Assembly: GCA_002361355.1 (NCBI GenBank)
Contig: DESQ01000010.1
Location: 1-62,627 of the forward strand
Source of the DNA: Lachnospiraceae bacterium UBA3310
Lineage (GTDB): Bacteria > Bacillota > Clostridia > Lachnospirales > Lachnospiraceae
Direction of reading: 5' to 3'
DNA length: 62,627 nt
This document shows positions 34,449 through 43,184 of this stretch, one piece after another. The notes beneath the pieces were generated by a model. It was not told the origin of the DNA. It saw nothing but the letters and a program-made list of their open reading frames with translations, and ran no database searches. Both the position numbers and the translations under genes were made by a program. How positions within the stretch are numbered: the first letter of the stretch is position 1; the number at the start of each line of letters is the position of its first letter.

Positions 34449-35603
34449 ATGTTCATCATACACGGAAACATTAAGACAATGGAAGAGCGCGACTTTGCGG
34501 ACGGATATCTTGAGATCGTGGACGGGAAGATTGCGGCGGTGGGAGATATGAGGGATTGCCCGGAGACGAAAGGAGATGTCCTTGACGTGCAGGGCAATCT
34601 GGTAATGCCGGGCATTATTGAAGCGCACTGCCATATGGGCATCACGGAGGAGAAGAAAGGAATGGAAGGGGACGACTGCAATGAGAACGTGAACCCGGTC
34701 ACTCCATGGCTTCGCTCCATTGATGCCATCAACCCCATGGATGCGGCGTTTAATGACGCATTGCAGGCGGGCATTACCTCCGCCATGATCGGCCCCGGAA
34801 GCGCCAACGTGGTAGGCGGACAATTTGCTTTTGTAAAAACCCACGGCAGATGTATCGACAATATGATTGTGAAAGCGCCGGCGGCCATGAAGGTGGCTTT
34901 CGGGGAAAATCCGAAGGTGAACTATTCCGGACAGGGCACGTCCCCCTCCACCCGCATGGCGATTGCGGGTATGCTCAGAGAAGAGCTGACGAAAGCCGTG
35001 GTTTACATGGAAAAACGGGAAAGGAACAGGGACGTGGAGCCGGATTTCCGATATGAGTGCTGGCTTCCCGTCCTGCGAAGGGAGATTCCGTTAAAGGCAC
35101 ATGTACACCGTGCTGATGATATTTTGACGGCTGTGCGCATTGCCAGGGAGTTTCATCTGCGGATGACCTTAGACCATTGCAGCGAGGGACATCTGGTTAT
35201 GAAGGAGTTAAAGGAGGCGGGATTTCCAGCCATTGTGGGGCCGGATATGGCAAGCCGCAATAAGATTGAAGTACAAAATATGGCGTTTAAAACGGCGGGA
35301 CTCTTATCCGGATATGGCATTTTAACTGCCGTCACTACGGATCATCCGGTCTCTATGATTCAGTTTTTGCCGATCTGCGCAGGACTCGCAGTAAAAGCTG
35401 GTATGGCGCCGGAGGAGGGGCTTCGCGCTATCACCATCAATGCGGCGAAAATCTGCGGCGTGGCGGATCGGGTGGGAAGCCTGCGGCCTGGAAAGGATGC
35501 GGATATCGCTATTTTTACGGGTAACCCCATGGAAATCTTCACGAAAACTCTGTATACCCTGATTGATGGAAAAATTGTATACGACTCACGGAATCAAAAA
35601 TGA
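34449..35603 (+). CDS. amidohydrolase family protein
   Basis: A 384-residue metal-dependent amidohydrolase of the imidazolonepropionase/dihydroorotase-like group. The first metal site is PGIIEAHCHMG. Further His and Asp ligands are in KAHVHRADD, LDHCSEGH and TAVTTDHPV. The C-terminal composite sandwich ends GSLRPGKDADIAIFTGNP. The substrate cannot be read from sequence; this subgroup is usually annotated only as amidohydrolase. It starts 29 bases after SpoIIQ with no clear terminator, so it may share transcription. Confidence 0.85.
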   Translation: MFIIHGNIKTMEERDFADGYLEIVDGKIAAVGDMRDCPETKGDVLDVQGNLVMPGIIEAHCHMGITEEKKGMEGDDCNENVNPVTPWLRSIDAINPMDAAFNDALQAGITSAMIGPGSANVVGGQFAFVKTHGRCIDNMIVKAPAAMKVAFGENPKVNYSGQGTSPSTRMAIAGMLREELTKAVVYMEKRERNRDVEPDFRYECWLPVLRREIPLKAHVHRADDILTAVRIAREFHLRMTLDHCSEGHLVMKELKEAGFPAIVGPDMASRNKIEVQNMAFKTAGLLSGYGILTAVTTDHPVSMIQFLPICAGLAVKAGMAPEEGLRAITINAAKICGVADRVGSLRPGKDADIAIFTGNPMEIFTKTLYTLIDGKIVYDSRNQK

Positions 35604-35744
35604 TATATTATGGATAATAGTGTTCGAAATATTTATTTATTTTTCGGCCTTTATCATATATAATATGTAATATACAGCAATATATATGTTGATTGGAAAC
35701 GGCAGGGAGGCTGGTGCAATGGCATCTGTTCATGGAGGGAGCTT

Positions 35745-37199
35745 ATGGTCATAAAACATAATTTGTCTGCGCTCAATGCAAATAGGATGTTTGGCCAGAC
35801 GATGGGAGCAAAAGGTAAAAATATGGAAAAGCTTTCGTCGGGCTATAAGATTAATCGTGCGGCGGATGATGCGGCCGGGCTTTCCATATCTGAAAAAATG
35901 AGAAGGCAGGTCAGAGGGCTTTCGCAGGCATCTGCCAATTCTCAGGAGGGTATTTCCCTGGTACAGATTGCGGACGGCGCCATGGAGGAGGTTCATAGTA
36001 TGCTCCATCGTGGGTCAGAGCTGTGTATTAAAGCTGCAACCGGAACATTGACAGAGGATGACCGGAATGACATCCAAATGGAGATTAAACAGTTATTGCG
36101 GGAAATAAACAGCATCGGCAATAGGACTACCTATAATGAGATACAGATTCTTCAAGGTAATGGGCCCCAGTTTGTGGAGGGAGATCCATCAATTATGGTA
36201 GTCGGCGGTTTGCCAAAGTGGGTGCCGGTGGGTTCGGAAAATAACCTGAATGAAGTGTATACCACGCAGGAGACCTATAAATATACGGACATTAATGGTA
36301 ATCCGGCTACGCAGTCTTTCAGTATTACCCATGAGGCTGCCACCATAGATTTCCGGCAGTTTAACGGATCGCAGAGCCAGATCAGTGAGTTGATTGGCAA
36401 TGGGTTTTACAGTACCTGCTGTACTTGTACCAGACATTACAGTATCAGGTTTACAGAGGGCGATTCCAGCAGCATGGAAATCAGCGGAGACCATTTTATA
36501 TATAATATTGGAATTGACGGTACGAAAAACGCCAGCGAATTGATTGAGCGTATTATAAAAGGAACTGATAACGGAAATCCCCGCAGTCATTTTACGAAGA
36601 TGGTGGAAGATAATGGAAAATTAGTTGTTTATGATGACAGATGTAACGCGCAAATGCCCATTCTGCCTGTTGGCAATGGTATGTCGGTTGGACAATGGGA
36701 CGGGTGGCGGAATCATCAATTCTGGATCACGGCGAAGGACGAATATGGGCGGTTTGGCCCGGGGGTTGCTCATTCGATTGACGAGATGCAGGATTTTGTC
36801 AGAAAGCGGCAGGTTATCCTACAGGTGGGAGCGGAAGCGGGACAACATCTGGAAATAGTGCTTCCGTTTATCTCGGCTCCTGTCATGGGGATTAGCTTTG
36901 TGGATGCGAGAACGCAGGATGGAGCCAGCGAGGGAATTACGGCTTTTAAAAAAGCGATAGAATATGTGAGCGAAGAGAGAAACCGCATGGGGGCATATCA
37001 AAACCGCTTAGAACATATTATTAAAAATTTGGATAACATGGTGGAAAATACGCAGGCGTCCGAATCCAGGATACGCGATGCCGATGTGGCGAAGCTGATG
37101 ATTGAGTATGTAACAAATCAACTTTTATCACAAACAGGGCAGTCAATGTTAGTTCAAAGCAATCAGAACAGGGAAGGGGTTTTAAGTCTGCTTCAATAG
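35745..37199 (+). CDS. flagellin with cysteine-bearing central domain
   Basis: A 484-residue flagellin, exported by the flagellar type III system to build the filament. The N-terminal D0/D1 (VIKHNLSALNANRMFG, LSSGYKINRAADDAAGLSIS, SANSQEGISLVQIADGA) and C-terminal D1/D0 (QNRLEHIIKNLDNMVENTQA, SRIRDADVAKLMIEYV, QSMLVQSNQNREGVLSLL) are complete. The central domain (about 145-390) is unusual, with FYSTCCTCTRHYSIRF around residue 222-237; cysteine is rare in flagellins. I see no HExxH, so it is not a flagellinolysin. ATG 35745 has GGAGGGAG upstream. No other flagellar gene is nearby. No clear sigma-28 promoter is visible in the 141-base gap. Confidence 0.93.
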   Translation: MVIKHNLSALNANRMFGQTMGAKGKNMEKLSSGYKINRAADDAAGLSISEKMRRQVRGLSQASANSQEGISLVQIADGAMEEVHSMLHRGSELCIKAATGTLTEDDRNDIQMEIKQLLREINSIGNRTTYNEIQILQGNGPQFVEGDPSIMVVGGLPKWVPVGSENNLNEVYTTQETYKYTDINGNPATQSFSITHEAATIDFRQFNGSQSQISELIGNGFYSTCCTCTRHYSIRFTEGDSSSMEISGDHFIYNIGIDGTKNASELIERIIKGTDNGNPRSHFTKMVEDNGKLVVYDDRCNAQMPILPVGNGMSVGQWDGWRNHQFWITAKDEYGRFGPGVAHSIDEMQDFVRKRQVILQVGAEAGQHLEIVLPFISAPVMGISFVDARTQDGASEGITAFKKAIEYVSEERNRMGAYQNRLEHIIKNLDNMVENTQASESRIRDADVAKLMIEYVTNQLLSQTGQSMLVQSNQNREGVLSLLQ

Positions 37200-37219
37200 C
37201 CGAAAGCAGAAAACCAATT

Positions 37220-38815
37220 ATGCGAAAGAGTATTCTATTTCCAAAAACAATCTGCATGGTTTTAATCCTTACCCTTTTTGTGACGGTGGCGGCCGGATGC
37301 GGCGATTTTCAGGATTTTCAAATCAATGCGCCGACAAGCAGTGGGGAAAATGATGATTTTACCAGTCTGGGGCTGTCTCCGGAATTTGACTATGAGGTGC
37401 CGGAAAGTCTGCCAAGTATTTTAGTGGATCAGGTTGGATATTCTGTGGGCAGTAATAAGATTGCCATGATAAACGGCGAGACGCCGCCGGAGACATTCTC
37501 GATTCTGGATGAACAGACCGGTCGGGAAGTCTATACGGGAAAGGTGGAAAACAAAGGTTATGACACTTCCGTAAATGCCTATATCAGCTATGCGGATTTT
37601 ACAGATTTTAATGAGGAAGGGACATATTACATACAGGCGCCGTCGATTGGATGTTCCTATGCGTTTCAGATTTCGGAGGAACCTTTTGCGGATCTTTTTA
37701 CCAAGGTGTTTAAGCAGTACTATTTTAACAGATGCGGACTGACGCTTTCCTCGGAGCTTGCCGGCGAGGCGGCACACAATGCCTGCCATTCCAGAGAGGC
37801 GCAGATGAAAGACGAGGCGATGATCAAACTCGACGTGTCGGGAGGCTGGCATGTGGATGAAATCGGAAGCCGGGATGTGGCGAAAGGATGTCAGGCGATC
37901 AATAACCTTCTTCTCACCTATGAGCTTTATCCGGAGGCTTTGGGGGATGAGATGGGGATACCGGAGAGCGGCAACGGGATTCCCGATGTGCTCGACGAGG
38001 TAAAGTATGAGATTGACTGGCTTTTAAAGATGCAGGATACAAAGAGCGGAGCTGTATATGCTTCCGTCAGTTCCGTCGATAACAAGACAGCGGGCTACAT
38101 TCTTTATATCGACGGGATCACCATGGACGCTACGATCCATTTTGCTGCTACCATGGCGAAATTCAGTTATCTTTACCAGAGCTATGACAGGGAATTTGCG
38201 ACACAGTGCCTGCAGGCTTCGGACAGAGCCTATCGGTATGCGGAAAATTATCTGGCGGACATATCGCAGGAACAGTATTTTTGTGCGGCTGCAGAGCTTT
38301 ACCGCGCTACGGGAGGGTATCAGTACCACAGTGTGGTCAAGTCCTATCTGACCCAGAATGTGGATCCAGATTTGGAAAATGATTTTGTTTTCTGGGGATG
38401 CGTGACCTATCTCTCCACCAAACAAAAGGTGGATGTTGTGCTGTGTAACTCCGTAACCCAGAAGCTGATGCGGCAGGGAGAGACAATTTCTTTCGCTTCA
38501 AAGGATTCTAAACTTCTGGTGGCAGCGGATGAAAAGCAGGGCAGCAGCGCCGGGCTTTTGAGAAAGATGACGAGACTGGCAGTGGTGGATCACATCATCA
38601 CAAACCATGAGTACGCGACTGTGCTGGAGAATCATATTCACTACATGCTGGGGCGCAACCTTCTTTCCATATCCTATCTGGACGGGGAGGGTGAGCGCAA
38701 TTACCGGGATATAGATGTGAGTCTGGGAATCATGAACCAGGTGGATCTGAATGCGGAGCTGTTGCTGTTGCTTGCTGCGATTATGGATGATGAGCTGGTG
38801 GTGGGAGAGGAATAG
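37220..38815 (+). CDS. GH9-fold lipoprotein, predicted inactive
   Basis: A 531-residue lipoprotein (lipobox VAAGC at about residue 27). An N-terminal cellulase Ig-like domain (ILVDQVGYSVGSNKIAMI) precedes a GH9 (alpha/alpha)6 barrel with ESGNGIPDVLDEVKYEIDWLLKMQD and YMLGRNLLSISYL. The GH9 catalytic positions are changed. The GGWYDAGDYGKYV motif, which carries the base and water-binding Asp, reads GGWHVDEIGSRDV. The HPHHR loop is absent. The acid Glu in NEVA is Gln (MNQVDLNAE). It is therefore probably a glycan-binding or structural pseudoenzyme. It starts 21 bases after the flagellin stop, so cotranscription is likely. Confidence 0.82.
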   Translation: MRKSILFPKTICMVLILTLFVTVAAGCGDFQDFQINAPTSSGENDDFTSLGLSPEFDYEVPESLPSILVDQVGYSVGSNKIAMINGETPPETFSILDEQTGREVYTGKVENKGYDTSVNAYISYADFTDFNEEGTYYIQAPSIGCSYAFQISEEPFADLFTKVFKQYYFNRCGLTLSSELAGEAAHNACHSREAQMKDEAMIKLDVSGGWHVDEIGSRDVAKGCQAINNLLLTYELYPEALGDEMGIPESGNGIPDVLDEVKYEIDWLLKMQDTKSGAVYASVSSVDNKTAGYILYIDGITMDATIHFAATMAKFSYLYQSYDREFATQCLQASDRAYRYAENYLADISQEQYFCAAAELYRATGGYQYHSVVKSYLTQNVDPDLENDFVFWGCVTYLSTKQKVDVVLCNSVTQKLMRQGETISFASKDSKLLVAADEKQGSSAGLLRKMTRLAVVDHIITNHEYATVLENHIHYMLGRNLLSISYLDGEGERNYRDIDVSLGIMNQVDLNAELLLLLAAIMDDELVVGEE

Positions 38816-38841
38816 AGAATGCCCAAAATGCGGCATTCTCT
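38814..38841 (+). terminator. hairpin overlapping the end of the GH9-fold gene
   Basis: AGAGAATGCC (38814-38823) and GGCATTCTCT (38832-38841) form a perfect 10-bp stem with loop CAAAATGC. It lies between convergent genes but without a good T-run, so a terminator role is likely but not certain. Confidence 0.6.
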
Positions 38842-38858
38842 GTATGGATACTGGTGAG

Positions 38859-39593
38859 TTATACTAATTCCTTATTTTTAAAATAGGTTTCTTTAATGAT
38901 GTCTTTTACAGTTTCTTCGATGTGGCGTTTTTCCTCTTTACCGAGATCTTTCATGTAAATAGGCTTGCCGTATTCAAGGACGACGTGTGTTTTTTTGATC
39001 CATGGCAGATGCTCTTCCCAGACATGAGCGGTGTTGTTGATCGTCATAGGAATAATGGGACATCCTGATTTCTCTGCGATCTTAAAACTGCCGCCGTGGA
39101 AGGGGAGAAATTCGTCCGGCTTGGTGCAGCGGCTTCCCTCAGGGAAGATACAGATGGAAATGCCGGATTTCACTTTGTCTACTGCCTCAAGAATAGTCTT
39201 CAAACCCTGCTTGATATCCCTTCTGTCAAGGAAAAGGCAGTGCAGGTTTTTCATCCAGTTGGACAGGAGAGGAACCTTCAACATGTCGATCTTTGCGATA
39301 TACCCTGTGGGTCTGGGGACGCGCACATAGGTTATGATAATATCGAAATAGCTTCTGTGGTTGCCTATGTAGAGTACGGGGGTATCATTTGGGACATTTT
39401 CTTCGCCGATCACCGTGACGGATACGCCCGAAAGAAAGAGAACGCACCGGAAAGCCCAGTTGACAATGGCGAGAGAGCTTTTATCCTTGGCGGTCTGGTT
39501 GCATTTTCCGAGAAAATATTCCACAATCATAAGAGGAATACTGAAAATCAGAAACAGAATAACAAATGTGACAACTAATATCAGGCGTATCAT
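38859..39593 (-). CDS. plsC: 1-acyl-sn-glycerol-3-phosphate acyltransferase
   Basis: A 244-residue membrane-bound acyltransferase that makes phosphatidic acid from lysophosphatidate. The catalytic H-x4-D is NHRSYFD (His79, Asp84). The substrate motif is FPEGSRC, and TGYIAKIDMLKVPLLSNWM and PIIPMTI are also typical. An N-terminal hydrophobic segment lies at residues 3-25. Family length is normal. It is convergent with the GH9-fold gene and divergent from the PrcB-domain lipoprotein, so it is a single-gene unit. Confidence 0.93.
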   Translation of the reverse strand: MIRLILVVTFVILFLIFSIPLMIVEYFLGKCNQTAKDKSSLAIVNWAFRCVLFLSGVSVTVIGEENVPNDTPVLYIGNHRSYFDIIITYVRVPRPTGYIAKIDMLKVPLLSNWMKNLHCLFLDRRDIKQGLKTILEAVDKVKSGISICIFPEGSRCTKPDEFLPFHGGSFKIAEKSGCPIIPMTINNTAHVWEEHLPWIKKTHVVLEYGKPIYMKDLGKEEKRHIEETVKDIIKETYFKNKELV

Positions 39594-39722
39594 AGGGGTT
39601 CCTTTCTGTGTTTTCTTAAATACTATATATGATTATATATGTTAAACGAACAATAATCAACAGGAATAGCAGGCGTCCTCCCATAATAGATTAGATAATA
39701 AGAGGAATGGGTGGAGGAATCC

Positions 39723-40151
39723 ATGAACGGACTATGTGAGTGGCAGAGGAGATTTTTAAGCGCATGCCTGATTTGCCTGCTGTGCTTTGCGGTGTATGCC
39801 TGCGGGCAGAAGCAGGATCCGATGGAGAAAATCAAAGATTTGGAATACACGGTGATAGCGGAGGATAATATACCAGAGGAATTGCTTTCAAAGATTGAAG
39901 AGCGGAAGGAGAATAGCTTTAAGCTGACTTTTGAGGATCAGGGGTTTCTCTATATCTGCGTGGGGTATGGGACACAGCAGACAGGCGGCTATAGTATTGC
40001 GGTCAACGATTTGTATGAGACTGCCAACGCCGTGTACATTGATACAAATTTGATCGGCCCTTCTCCGGAGGAGAAGAGCAAGCTGGTGGAAAGCTATCCC
40101 TATGTGGTGGTAAAGACAGAGTTTTCACAGAAGCCGGTGGTGTTTGAATAG
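39723..40151 (+). CDS. PrcB-C-domain lipoprotein
   Basis: A 142-residue predicted lipoprotein (hydrophobic leader ending AVYAC at about residue 24). Residues 60-140 resemble the C-terminal domain of protease complex subunit PrcB (GFLYICVGYGTQQTGGYSI, VYIDTNLIGPSPEE, SYPYVVVKTEF). GGAGGA at 39713-39718 favours ATG 39723; a GTG at 39711 is in frame. It lies 32 bases before pyrC. A role in envelope protein turnover is inferred from the domain name only. Confidence 0.72.
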   Translation: MNGLCEWQRRFLSACLICLLCFAVYACGQKQDPMEKIKDLEYTVIAEDNIPEELLSKIEERKENSFKLTFEDQGFLYICVGYGTQQTGGYSIAVNDLYETANAVYIDTNLIGPSPEEKSKLVESYPYVVVKTEFSQKPVVFE

Positions 40152-40183
40152 GGAGTTCGCGGAAAATGCAGGACGGAGGAAAA

Positions 40184-41494
40184 ATGTTACTTTTAAAGAA
40201 CGGTTATATGCTTGATCCCGCGTCAGGGGAAGAAGGATATCGCGATATTTTGATTGACCAAAAGAGTGGAAAGATTGCGAGGATCGCGCCGCAGGGGACG
40301 CCTGTGGATGCGTTGTTACAGGCGTTTCGGACGGGCGGAACAGAAGAGACTGTGGAAAAAATTGACTTAAACGGTCAATGTGTGGCGCCGGGATTTGTCG
40401 ATGTTCACGTGCATTTCCGCGATCCCGGCTTTACCCATAAGGAAGATATTTATACGGGGGCGCGCAGTGCGGCGCGGGGCGGTTTTACGTCGGTGGTTCT
40501 GATGGCCAACACAAAGCCGGCTGTGGATAACCCGGAAACGCTTGCCTATGTGCGGCAAAAAGGAAAAGAGACGGGGATTCATGTGTATACCTGCGCCAAT
40601 GTGACCATGGGATTACAGGGCAAAAAACTGACGGATATGGAGCGCTTAAGCAGTTTGGGGGCTGTAGGCTTTACGGACGACGGGATTCCGCTGATGGATG
40701 AGTCGCTTCTTCGGGAGGCTCTGCGGCGGGCGGCAAAGTGCGCAAAGCCCATCAGTCTTCATGAGGAAAATCCTGCGCTCATTACCAACAACGGCGTGAA
40801 TGCGGGCAAGGCAGCAGCCTATTATGGGATCGGCGGCTCCCCCAGGGAGGCGGAGATCTCCATGGTGGAACGGGACTTGCGGATCGCGCTGGAAGAGGAG
40901 GCGGATTTGTCTATCCAGCATATCAGCACGAAGGAGGCTGTGGAGCTGGTGCGGCAGGCTAAGAAAAAGAGCGGGCATATTTATGCGGAGGCGACGCCCC
41001 ATCATTTTACGTTGACGGAGGAGGCCGCAATTAAACAGGGAACGCTTGCGAAAATGAATCCGCCCCTCAGGGAGGAGGGAGATCGGCTGGCAATTATAGA
41101 AGGGCTGCGGGATGGCACGATCGATATGATCGCCACGGATCATGCGCCCCACAGCGCAGAGGAGAAAGCAAAACCGATTACCGAAGCGCCCAGCGGCATT
41201 ATCGGATTGGAGACGGCTTTGTCCTTGGGGATTCGTGAACTGGTGAAAAAGGGCTACCTTTCCATGATGGAACTGATTGGGAAGATGAGCCTTGCGCCCG
41301 CAAAACTCTATCATCTCGATGCAGGGTATTTGAAAGAGGGCGGCCCGGCAGATTTGACGGTGTTTGATCCGGAAAAAGAGTGGACGGTTGAGGGCTTTGC
41401 CTCTAAGGCGTCAAACTCGCCTTTTGTGGGCGAGAGACTGCCGGGCGTGGTCAGTTATACGATTTGTGGCGGGGAGATTGTGTACCATAAATAG
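40184..41494 (+). CDS. pyrC: dihydroorotase
   Basis: A 436-residue class I dihydroorotase that closes carbamoyl-aspartate to dihydroorotate in pyrimidine synthesis. The zinc motif is DVHVHFRDPG (His75, His77). GVNAGKAAAYYG, SIQHISTKEAVEL, AEATPHHFTLTEE and IATDHAPHS (Asp319) complete the active site. GGAGGAA just before ATG 40184 decides the start; an ATG at 40166 lies upstream of that site. A stretch at residues 38-60 is longer than in most homologues. The other pyr genes here, pyrK and pyrD, are 3.5 kb downstream on the same strand. Confidence 0.95.
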   Translation: MLLLKNGYMLDPASGEEGYRDILIDQKSGKIARIAPQGTPVDALLQAFRTGGTEETVEKIDLNGQCVAPGFVDVHVHFRDPGFTHKEDIYTGARSAARGGFTSVVLMANTKPAVDNPETLAYVRQKGKETGIHVYTCANVTMGLQGKKLTDMERLSSLGAVGFTDDGIPLMDESLLREALRRAAKCAKPISLHEENPALITNNGVNAGKAAAYYGIGGSPREAEISMVERDLRIALEEEADLSIQHISTKEAVELVRQAKKKSGHIYAEATPHHFTLTEEAAIKQGTLAKMNPPLREEGDRLAIIEGLRDGTIDMIATDHAPHSAEEKAKPITEAPSGIIGLETALSLGIRELVKKGYLSMMELIGKMSLAPAKLYHLDAGYLKEGGPADLTVFDPEKEWTVEGFASKASNSPFVGERLPGVVSYTICGGEIVYHK

Positions 41495-41559
41495 AGCGAC
41501 TATGCTTTTTAAGCAGGGAAGCTCGTCTTGGAAGCAGATGGGGATTGCGGCAATCCGCG

Positions 41560-41816
41560 TTACAATTCCTCAACCGAAAGTGTCACGTTACTCAGCCCAT
41601 AGTAATAATTGACGGTATCGGCGGTAAATTTATAGACGCAGTAATCCTCATCGTCTACGCCTTTCGGATAATACATTTCAAATCCATCCCGCCAAAGAAA
41701 GACGACAGCATTCCCTTGATCTGAGGAAATCCTTCCCCGTTGACAGAGGCAACATAGGCAACCTGTGCGTTTTCGCGTAAGGCGCGGATTCCTGCTTTAA
41801 TCAGATTCATTTCCAT
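41560..41816 (-). pseudogene. pyridoxamine 5'-phosphate oxidase-like gene with internal deletion
   Basis: Two ends of one FMN-binding split-barrel protein remain. The N-terminal part from ATG 41816 reads NAQVAYVASVNGEGFPQIKG, then the frame stops at 41655. The C-terminal part, in another frame, reads YYPKGVDDEDYCVYKFTADT followed by LSNVTLSVEEL and ends at 41560. About 50-60 central residues of a normal protein of about 140 are gone, and the join is out of frame. The good AGGAGG ribosome site remains at 41824-41830. The gene overlaps the end of the MarR gene, so the two were an operon. Confidence 0.75.
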
Positions 41817-42261
41817 TTGTGTGATCCTCCTTTTTTGTAAGATTTTCAAGAACTTTCCTAAGACCTGTCTCCAGAGAGCGTATTTCTTCATCGCTAAATC
41901 CTTTATAAAAAATTTGATTCATTTCGTCGGAAACCTGTTCGTAGTGTTCCCGCAGTCCCAAAGCCTTTTCTGTCAGCTGGATTTTTACGGTTCTGCGGTC
42001 GGAAGGAGAATAGACACGTTCAATCAGTTCTCTGTTTTCCATGCGATCCAGCATGCTTGTCAGTGTGGTCTTGGCAAGTCCTGTCTTTCGGGCAAGGTCG
42101 CTGATCGAAATGTCGTCCTTTTCCCAGAGAACGAATAAGATTCGTCCCTGCGCGCCGTTAAATTCACTGATGTTGTGAGCGGCCAATAGTTTTTCGAAGA
42201 TTCGTCCCTGAAGCTGTTTAATTCTGGTAATCAGAATACCGCCGTCTGTTTTGTCGATCAT
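41797..42261 (-). CDS. MarR family transcriptional regulator
   Basis: A 154-residue winged-helix dimeric repressor. The recognition region is ISISDLARKTGLAKTTLTSM, and the wing has SPSDRRTVKIQLT. ATG 42261 (MIDKTDGG) is preceded by AAGGAG six bases upstream; ATG 42276 is upstream of that site. The promoter contains a perfect palindrome, probably its own operator. Its former partner, the oxidase-like gene, has decayed, so the regulator may now control only itself or distant genes. MarR proteins usually respond to phenolics, oxidants or drugs. Confidence 0.9.
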   Translation of the reverse strand: MIDKTDGGILITRIKQLQGRIFEKLLAAHNISEFNGAQGRILFVLWEKDDISISDLARKTGLAKTTLTSMLDRMENRELIERVYSPSDRRTVKIQLTEKALGLREHYEQVSDEMNQIFYKGFSDEEIRSLETGLRKVLENLTKKEDHTNGNESD

Positions 42262-42289
42262 AGGTTTCTCCTTCACTGATATTATATAG

Positions 42290-42316
42290 AATAATACTAT
42301 ATAGTATTATTGTCAA
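42290..42316 (-). promoter_or_regulatory. MarR gene promoter with embedded perfect palindrome
   Basis: On the minus strand a consensus TTGACA (42316-42311) is followed at once by a 22-base perfect palindrome (42290-42311, centre CTATATAG). This fills the spacer and reaches the -10 area (TATTCT 17 bases from the -35 box). A repressor bound there would block RNA polymerase, so autoregulation by the MarR protein is likely. Confidence 0.75.
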
Positions 42317-42468
42317 GAAAATTTTTCGCACAAGCAGGTTAGTGAGGTGGCTTTTCCTATTTAAAAATTTACCTTGCCATGAAAAGGGAATGTGCTACAA
42401 TTGGTTTAAGCTAAGAAACATTCTACGGTTAAAGAGGTGAAGTAATTTCAGAAGAAAGAGAGGCGGTA

Positions 42469-43140
42469 ATTCTGAAAATTGAAAACGCATATGACGGCAT
42501 AATCATAGAAAACGAATCCCGGAAGGACTATGAGGCGGTAGAGCTTTTGACCAGAAAAGCCTTTTGGAATGTCAATGTGCCCGGCTGTGAGGAACATTAT
42601 CTGGCACATATTCTGCGAAGCCATGAGGATTTCATTCCGGAGCTGGACTTTGTGGCTAAAACGGCAGACGGAAATATTGTGGGAAATGTGATGTACACCA
42701 GAGCGAGGCTTGTTGACGAGAACGGAAAAGAACTGCCGGTTCTTACCTTTGGGCCTGTCAGCGTTGATCCTAATTATCAGCGAAAGGGAATTGGGAAAAG
42801 ATTATTGGAGCACAGCTTTCAAAAGGCGATAGCAATGGGATATGGTGCGATCGTTATCTTTGGAGATCCCGGTAACTATGCGGCCAGAGGCTTCCGGAGC
42901 TGTCATAAGTTCCACGTCACCACTCCGGACGGGAAATACCCCGCGGCTATGTTGGTGAAAGAGTTGCGGGAGGGAGTCTTGGAGGGCGGCAAATGGGTTT
43001 ATCATGAGAGCCCGGCGTATGAATATGACAGCGCGGATGCGGCGGAATTTGACAAACGTTTTGAACCGATGGAGAAGGAAGTCCGCCCCGGACAGGAAGT
43101 CTTTTACATCCTCAGTCATGCTGTGATACGGGAACAATAA
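42469..43140 (+). CDS. GNAT family N-acetyltransferase, non-canonical start
   Basis: A cytosolic acetyltransferase of about 223 residues with an unknown acceptor. The acetyl-CoA loop is YQRKGIGKRLLEHSF; ILRSHEDFIPELDFVAKT, VLTFGPVSVDP and IFGDPGNYAARGF are typical of its subgroup. Recognisable homology begins upstream of the first usual start (TTG 42547), with a stretch ending SRKDYEAVELL. The open frame has no ATG, GTG or TTG there; the only options are ATT 42469 or CTG 42472, both well placed after AGAGAGG at 42457-42463. Either a rare start is used or the ATG was lost. Confidence 0.82.
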   Translation: MLKIENAYDGIIIENESRKDYEAVELLTRKAFWNVNVPGCEEHYLAHILRSHEDFIPELDFVAKTADGNIVGNVMYTRARLVDENGKELPVLTFGPVSVDPNYQRKGIGKRLLEHSFQKAIAMGYGAIVIFGDPGNYAARGFRSCHKFHVTTPDGKYPAAMLVKELREGVLEGGKWVYHESPAYEYDSADAAEFDKRFEPMEKEVRPGQEVFYILSHAVIREQ

Positions 43141-43184
43141 ATATTTTGCTTTTTCAACGTTTGGAGTGGAGCGGGGAAATTACC

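Noticed and set aside
35745..37199. Flagellinolysin (proteolytic flagellin)
   Set aside because: The central domain has no HExxH motif; only the Cys cluster is unusual.
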